NCBI RefSeq assembly: GCF_035083965.1
Contig: NC_089724.1
Location: forward strand, 29,811,435-29,875,434
Length of the DNA stretch: 64,000 nucleotides
DNA from: Branchiostoma lanceolatum
Lineage: Eukaryota > Chordata > Leptocardii > Amphioxiformes > Branchiostomatidae
Direction of reading: 5' to 3'
Shown here: piece after piece, positions 58,026-64,000 of the stretch
Layout of the letters: the number at the start of each line of letters is the position of its first letter
Numbering within the stretch: the first letter of the stretch is position 1
The notes under the pieces: generated by a model
What the model saw: only the letters and a program-made list of their open reading frames with translations
What the model was told of the DNA's origin: nothing
Databases searched by the model: none
Made by a program: the position numbers and the translations under genes

Positions 58026-61000
58026 CTATTCGCGTACGTAATCCTTCAGGTGGGCTGGTGGTCTCACTGTTCGACCGGATCGCGTTGTTGTTTGCTGTTC
58101 AGCGGCACCTTCTACAGTCGGCTCTGCTGCAGGTGTCGTTGCCATTGTTGTTTCAGCCGGAGTGTGGTTCTCAATCTCCATGCCGTCTGCAACTGTTGGT
58201 GTTTCTTTTGATTGTCGTAGGTGTCTTCTGTTACGACGATATTTTCCACCATCTTCTGTCTCCACTTCGTATGATCTTCCGCCAAGATCTGCTACAACTT
58301 TTCCGCGCTTCCACTGGTTTGTTCTGTGCGTGTTGGGTTCACATCGAACTGTATCTCCAACGTTTAGAGGTGGCATGTCTCTAGCTCCTCTATTGTAGTA
58401 CTTCCGTTGCCTCTGTTTTGCTTGGTGGAGCTTGCGTGGAATGTTGCTCTGAACTTTCGGTTCTAGTAGGGTCGTCTTCATCGGCAGGGTAGTCTTCGTC
58501 CTTCTGCTAAAGAGACGTTGGGCCGGACTACTTCCGATCTCTTGAGTTGGCGTGTTGCGAAAGTCCAGCAGCGCTAGGTACGGGTCGGCCTGCGCTAGTT
58601 TTGCCTTTTCCATGAGCCGTTTTGCCGTCTTCACAGCGTTCTCCACCTTTCCGTTACTCTGCGGGTAACCTGTTGATGACGTTTGATGTTGAAAGTTCCA
58701 CTCTTGTGCAAACTTGTCAAACTCTGAGGACGTGAACTGCGGTCCGTTGTCTGTCATCACTATGTCAGGTATGCCATGCCTGGCAAACTGCATCTTCAGC
58801 TTCCTGACGATGGTGGTGGCTCTTGTGTCTGTTTCGCATGTGTCAATCTCAAAGTAGTTGGAGTAGTAATCTACCGTGATGACGTATTCTCTGCCATGTA
58901 GGGTGAAAAGGTCGATGCCTACCTTTTCCCATGGGCGCTGTGTAACTGGGTGTGGAATCAGGGTTTCCTTTTGCTGTCTGATTCCCATCGCCTGGCACAC
59001 GTCACACTTTTCCACAAAATCCTTGACCTGGGCACTCATACCTGGCCAGTAAATGCATTCCTTTGCATGCCTGAGGGACGCGCCAGTCCCCATGTGTGAT
59101 GCGTGTAGTCGCTTCAACATGTCGTATCTCAGTGTCTTCGGGACGACTGCGCACTGGCTCTTGAACAATGTTCCATTCTGGAATGTCAGTTGATCTCTGA
59201 CGTGGAAGTAGGGTACCATGCTTGCTGGTAGTTTTCCTTTCTCAGGAAAACCGTCCCGAATGTACTGTTTCAGTTTCTGCATCTCTTGGTCATTCTCTGT
59301 GTGCCGTTGAATGTCTTCTATCGTTGGACTTGACATGATCAGCTCGTCGACCATGTTGACTTGTTCAGTCTCCAACTCGGTCTTGCTTCTCTTCTCTTCT
59401 AGCGGTAAGTAGGCACGACTGAGAGTATCCGCCAAGTACAACTCACTTCCAGGCTTGTATGCTATTGTGACGTTGTACTGCTGTAGACGCATCAGCATGC
59501 GTTGCAACCGCCTAGGGGCTGCGTGGAGAGGTTTCAGGACAATCATTTCCAGTGGCTTGTGATCGGTCTGTACCTTCACCTCTCTGCCATAGGTGTATTG
59601 GTGAAATCTCTCTAAACCAAAGACTACACCTAGCATTTCCTTTTCTATCTGGGCGTATCTTGTCTCAGCATCGGTTAATGCTCGGCTGGCATACGCCACA
59701 GGCTGGCCATTTTGCATGATGGCCGCTCCCAACCCCGTGCTTGATGCATCAGTCTGGAGAGTCAACTCCTCGGTTGGGTCGTAGTACTTCAGCACTGGTG
59801 CCGTGGATACCAACTCCTTCAGGGTCTCCAGTATCTTCTCGTGTGCGTCCAGCCACTCAAACTCGCTGTCTTTCACAGTCAGCTTCCTCAAAGGCTCACA
59901 CACGTCGCTGAGCTTTGGCAGAAACTTGGCCAGGTATGTCACGAAGCCAATCAGCCGTTGTACTGCTTGGGGGTCCGTTGGTCGGGGCATCTTAGCTATT
60001 GCCGCGACCTTGCCAGGATCCAGTTTCAATCCCTGGCTTGTGATGAGATGACCATGGAATGGAACCTCTTGCATCCGGAGCTTGATCTTGTCTTGATTCA
60101 ACTTCAGATTGCGCTCCCTACACCTCTGCATGAGGGTTCTCAGGTTCCTGTCATGATCTGTGGTGGCTTCTGCCAGGGTTTCTCCTTCTCCCCAGACCAA
60201 GATGTCATCCACCACGGGCTTCACGCCTGCTAGACCTTCTAGTGCCTGGTCTAGGCGTCTCTTAAATTCCTCAGGGGACGACTTGATCCCAAAGGGGAGG
60301 CGTTTCCACTTGAACCGTCCCTGGGGAGTGTTGAACGTTGTCAGCAATGAGCTCTCTTCGTCCAAAACTACCTGCCAGTAGCCATTCTTGGCGTCAAGGA
60401 CACTGAACACCTTTGCTTTCCGCAGCTCTGGCGTCAGGTCATCAATTGTCGGAGCAGGGTAGTGACTCCTTTTCAAGGCCTCGTTCAGGTCCCTAGGGTC
60501 AATGCAGATCCTCAGTTTTCCAGACGGTTTGCTCACTGTGACTAAGCTAGACACCCAAGGCGTCGGTGTCGTCACTGGTTCAATCACCCCTTCTTCCGTC
60601 ATGTCGTCCAGTGCTCTCTTGAGTTGCTCCTTTATGGACACTGGTACTCGTCTTGGGGGATGAATCCTAGGCTTGATGCTCTCATCGACTTCTAGGTGGC
60701 ATACACCTGGTAGACATCCAAGGCCGGTGAATACATCCTTGTATTCCTCGATCAGGCCCTCTCGCGTTATAGGCTTGTCCAACCTGCTTCCGTTGGACTG
60801 TACCACTTGTATTTTGTTGTAGTGCACCGTCACGATGCCCATTTGCTGGATGGATCTGCTACCCAATAGTGGTGTACCGTCGCCGTCTACTACCACGAAT
60901 TTTGCACAATACTTCTTCTTTGTTCTTGGGTTGATCATCTTCAGCATGGTTTCACCATCTGACTTGATTGATGTATCATTGTACATGGTCAGTGTTCTTT

Positions 61001-61280
61001 GATTGTTGTCCACTTGGTAGGAAATGTTGCTCTTCTTCAACACTTTCCTCGGCATGACGTTGCAGGTGGCGCCAAGGTCTAGCTGGAATCTCACACTCTT
61101 TCCCTCGACCTTCATTGTGGCATACACCTGTTTGGCGTATGAGTTTGCATTCACTCCATACGCATACGCATTCTCTGGACTTGGCCTCTCTTCATTGATC
61201 GTCATCAAGAAGTCTCTGTGGTCTTCATCTTCCACTGCATTGGTAAGATTTTCGCGTGAAATGGCGAGTAGCCTTAGCAA
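58026..61280 (-). mobile_element. pol: Ty3/gypsy polyprotein (protease, RT, RNase H, integrase), 5'-truncated
   Basis: An uninterrupted frame of 1084 codons. Order: aspartic protease (about 65-80, active site reads LDLGATCNV where D-S/T-G is normal), reverse transcriptase (about 235-370, catalytic box VVDDILVWG), RNase H (about 500-620, LQTDASSTGLGAA, QIEKEMLGVVFGLERF, TDHKPLEM), integrase zinc-binding region (HASHMG, then CDVCQ), and DDE core (GIDLFTLHG, VMTDNGPQFTSSEFDKF, NGKVENAVKTAK). The order PR-RT-RH-IN is that of Metaviridae. The frame has no ATG at its left end, gag, primer site and 5' LTR are missing, and the protease motif is altered. So the copy is 5'-truncated and non-autonomous, though young enough to keep a long open frame. 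Confidence 0.92.
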
Positions 61281-61289
61281 GATTCGGGG

Positions 61290-61660
61290 TTGACTTAGAG
61301 TCTAGAGATTGGAAAAAAAGTTTTGCGCTGATGTTTCGTTGCAACCAAATCGTTTAGGTGCTGGTCTTACGTTAGAGGTTTTATGTTTTTCTTTATCACG
61401 ATGTTCAGCAGATTTGGAATGGATAAACACTGACAACATAAAATGGTCAGAGATTGTATTTAGGGGGTTGACACGAGATCATATAATCTACTGTACTACT
61501 GCCGTTTGGTTAATACCAAGTAAACTTTCCTTGCAGATCCACGCTACCGTTTAGTATTGATAGGTTAGCTTGGACACAAAGGTCACAGATGAGTCTGCGA
61601 ATTTTGCTTAACAATCCTACTACATTTTATAGTATACTTAGAATTTTATTCATGAATAAC
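61290..61660 (-). pseudogene. Old LINE, endonuclease remnant, right of the Ty3 element
   Basis: Minus strand reads VDLQGKFTWY, then NGSSTVDYMISC with stops between, which resembles the C-terminal part of an APE-type LINE endonuclease (G-F-T-F...S-V-V-D-Y). It and 56860-57597 share orientation and flank the Ty3 element, suggesting that element inserted into this LINE. Confidence 0.45.
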
Positions 61661-61689
61661 GGATTTTCTTCCAGTGTTGGTGGAGTTGC

Positions 61690-61915
61690 TCATATCTGCC
61701 CCTATCCCCCAACAGTATGAGTATGTGCTTGTTGTCTTCCATCCGGCCAACCCACAGCTGGGATTGCCATTGACCCAGTTTTCCTCAAGAAAATTCCATA
61801 AGATGCCAAAATCACATGCATGCCCCTTGGGGCCCCAAAAGGGTAGACAGTCCAGAGTAGACAGGCCAGGTAGGCAGCCTAGCTTTTTCCGTGAACCTCT
61901 TGTAAGTAACGTGAT
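61690..61915. repeat. Single arm of the TIR family at 53336
   Basis: Contains CCACAGCTGGGATTGCC, GGGGCCCCAAAAGGGTAGAC and AGCTTTTTCCGTGAACCTC, matching 53336-53470 in inverted orientation and the arms of 51605-52525 loosely. Confidence 0.5.
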
Positions 61916-62015
61916 TTGCGTTCAAGCCGTGACTTTTGCATAACGGTGCGTACTACCTGATGCACTCAGACGGGTCTGATCACGCTACCCTGCCTGCCTG
62001 TTCCTGGCCACTATT

Positions 62016-62016
<1 letters not shown>

Positions 62017-62083
<67 letters not shown>

Positions 62084-62105
62084 TGTGCGTGCGTGCGCGT
62101 GTGTG
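62017..62105. repeat. (GT)n microsatellite
   Basis: About 85 bases of GT/GTGC dinucleotide repeat in intergenic DNA. Confidence 0.95.
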
Positions 62106-62124
62106 AACTACATGTTATAACGTT

Positions 62125-62330
62125 ATACGTTGATGAATGTTAGACATCCAGGTAATAAGATACGCCAAAAATAGTTGCTCAAGCAACTGGATAAAATTTT
62201 GAAACAGTCAGACGTTTCAGACAGCATCCGCTATCTTTCGTCAGTGGCTAAAGAATTATCTGGTAGAACTAGGTTTTATGCGAAAGCTCTGAACAGATAT
62301 GTTAATGAGGTGAAGACAATTTCGGGTGGT
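62125..62330 (-). repeat. Single arm of the 27440-27960 family
   Basis: The stretch from 'gttagacatccaggtaataagatacgcc' to 'ctttcgtcagtggctaa' matches the left arm of the element at 27440-27960. It carries the same hairpin plus GAAAC motif on the minus strand (62212-62248), with compensated stem changes. Confidence 0.6.
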
Positions 62331-63070
62331 TCAATAGAGAGGTAAGTTGTACATGTTATATACATTGACCCTCTCTCAACCTCAAAGCTGGATTAGATTC
62401 GGTAATATTATCTTCCAATATTACCAAGAAGGGCATTCTGATAAATGATGGTGTGGGTGCACTGTTTTCCCTGACTTTTAGCAAAAGTGTGATATCAGTA
62501 CAATTGGCCAATGACGACCGATTTGTGGGTTATTAGCACCCCTGGTCTTGTTAAATGTGACTCAACGGACAAGGACATATATGTCCTTGCTCAAACCAAG
62601 CGCATTTGAGTTGAGTTTGTTCCGTACATCTAGATCTATCAGTTTGAAAAGTTAACTTTCATGACCAAAACGCGAAGGGACTGAAGAGATGAAGTTTTAC
62701 ACCTTGAATGCCGGTGCACTAGCGCTAATTAGCATATGATTTTGTCAAAACAGTCGAAAATTCCATTAACATTACATTTTTTTAGTTGAAAAACAGTTCA
62801 TTTCCTCATAATCAAAGCTTTACAGTGAATCAATGGAACAAACAACGAGATTGAACCTCCTCGACACAGCCTCGTGTCTTATAGTCACCATTTGACTACT
62901 TTGGGGGTTGGAATAATAAAAGTATCAGCTAACGATATGGCTCCTTTACAGAAATTCAGTTTTTAAAAAGTCCCTAATGCAGTCTGGTGACGCCAAAGGA
63001 CACAGCACGTATACCTACTGTTAACATATTGTCATAAAAAGGTACTATTTATAATAACGTTACAAACTTT

Positions 63071-63211
63071 TATTCTCCTAGCAGAGGTTTCGGTCGAGTA
63101 GGGTAGGAGTGTCCGGGATTTTTAATGTCTCTCTCCCTTAACAAGGGAGAGAGACGTTAATGATCCCGGATACTCCTACCCTACTCGACCGAAACCTCTG
63201 CTTGGAGAATA
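63071..63211. mobile_element. 141-bp MITE with AGCAGAGG ends and perfect 9-bp target duplication
   Basis: Ends TATTCTCCTAGCAGAGG and CCTCTGCTTGGAGAATA are inverted, and the arms pair through the whole element (GGTAGGAGTGTCC with its complement, GGGAGAGAGAC at the centre). Direct repeats ACAAACTTT flank it at 63062-63070 and 63212-63220. Recent by the look of its perfect duplication. Confidence 0.9.
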
Positions 63212-63418
63212 ACAAACTTTCATGTTCCTGGTGAATGACCATCTAGTTTCTCTTGCCCACTGCCTGGGTTCACTCTATATACCATTAGTTTTCTGCAGTG
63301 ACTTTATAATGTTTCAGATTTTTGGGGGATTTTTGAAGCTTTGGGATAACTTGATAATGTTATATTATACATGAGCAATGGATAAAGAACACAAGATACT
63401 GATCAACAATTACATCAA

Positions 63419-63424
63419 TTTATT
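63419..63424 (-). promoter_or_regulatory. Candidate polyadenylation signal
   Basis: AATAAA on the minus strand, about 480 bases after the stop codon at 63908. Plausible for the 3' UTR of the partial gene, but not proven. Confidence 0.35.
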
Positions 63425-63907
63425 ATCATACAAACTGCCACATGGCAGCAATAAGACCAGTACAAAGTGATAGTTGAACCATGTCTGTGCCTGTACTTGT
63501 ATGGCTGGACATGACATTGTGAACTCAACAGAAATACTTCTATATAGAAAAGCTGTAATTGCTATGAATATAACTTATATACATCAACAAATGTTGTAAC
63601 AAAGGGAAGAATTGATATATTTTTTAATATTAACCAAATTGATTCTTTTTCCATAAAATTTTGCTTCTTGTTTACCAAAGTGCAGGAGTTTGCTCAAAAT
63701 CCATTTGCTATGTCAGGTACATTGCAAAGCAAATGTACAATGGTGATATAACAAACCTGGAACAGTACACTTACACTGTACATAGCCACAGTTTTTTTGT
63801 AGTGTTAGGAATCAGCATTAGGTTATAACATTACTGTTCTTCACCATTCTTCAGTACTAACATGGAACAGTTCCCAAAGCTTAACTGTACACTGTAATGT
63901 TTGCAAC

Positions 63908-64000
63908 CTACAGAATGAACTTCTCAAGTCCTGCTGGTTGGTTGATTTTCCGCTCAACCTCCGCACAGTACTTGTCGGGAACGCCCGCATTTTTCAGTTC
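63908..64000 (-). CDS. C-terminal coding end of an unidentified gene (continues beyond the window)
   Basis: The last 31 codons on the minus strand read ELKNAGVPDKYCAEVERK, then INQPAGLEKFIL and stop. Composition looks like a soluble, conserved protein. I do not recognise the family. The open frame runs to the window edge without a splice acceptor, so this is at least part of the terminal exon. The in-frame stop and a polyadenylation signal 480 bases further support a real gene end. Confidence 0.6.
   Translation of the reverse strand, partial: ELKNAGVPDKYCAEVERKINQPAGLEKFIL

Larger units (their letters stand above)
62331..63907. other. Intergenic, with the 3' UTR of the next gene at its right end
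   Basis: No exon recognised up to the stop codon at 63908. It contains the MITE at 63071-63211. The last 480 bases are probably 3' UTR of the partial minus-strand gene, judging from the polyadenylation signal at 63419. Confidence 0.45.

Noticed and set aside
1-64000. CRISPR array or prokaryotic operon
   Set aside because: No direct repeats with uniform spacers; gene structure is clearly eukaryotic.

Overview
The window looks like chromosomal DNA of an invertebrate deuterostome, most likely a cephalochordate (Branchiostoma-like). This is inferred from the intron-rich genes, an FXR/NR1H-like nuclear receptor, an intronless Shaker-type channel and many TIR/foldback, Helitron-like, Penelope, LINE and Ty3 elements. 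No database search was possible. Exons were read by eye from GT(GC)/AG signals and frame, and every multi-exon model closes exactly in frame.

The most notable content is a family of three tandem paralogues on the minus strand, called A, B and C here: A (5804-13901, 9 exons, 293 aa), B (18038-25067, 9 exons, 776 aa) and C (32728-38615, 7 exons, 226 aa). Each has a signal-peptide exon followed by the same six exons, two rounds of an A-B-C exon triplet (about 105, 75 and 90-96 nt). All introns are phase 1. The encoded modules are acidic and probably helical, and I recognise no family. The tails differ: A adds two exons ending in a KRFWKNLG motif, B adds a 1,488-nt mucin-like exon and an exon with a duplicated DDDDDWWLW motif, and C stops after the sixth module. 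A decayed A-type exon lies upstream of B (25566-25650).

Between B and C on the plus strand is an intronless 484-aa Kv1/Shaker-like potassium channel (30125-31579). From 43240 to 50482 (minus) is a seven-exon FXR-like nuclear receptor of 586 aa with a complete two-finger DNA-binding domain, an unusually long Ser/Asp/Gln-rich hinge, a ligand-binding domain with an AF-2 helix, and one GC-AG intron.

The rest is repeat-rich. The left end (1-3935) is a dead LINE split by a 1.3-kb insertion. Intergenic and intronic DNA holds a Helitron-like family (at least four copies, one containing a Penelope-like element), a TTAA-flanked piggyBac-type MITE, small palindromic MITEs with 9-bp target duplications, a 1.2-kb foldback element, a tRNA-derived SINE, minisatellites and microsatellites. 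The right part (53.6-61.7 kb) has several LINE 3' ends and a 5'-truncated Ty3/gypsy element (ORF 58026-61280, one LTR 57598-57816) sitting in an older LINE. The last 93 bases are the C-terminal end of another minus-strand gene that I could not identify.
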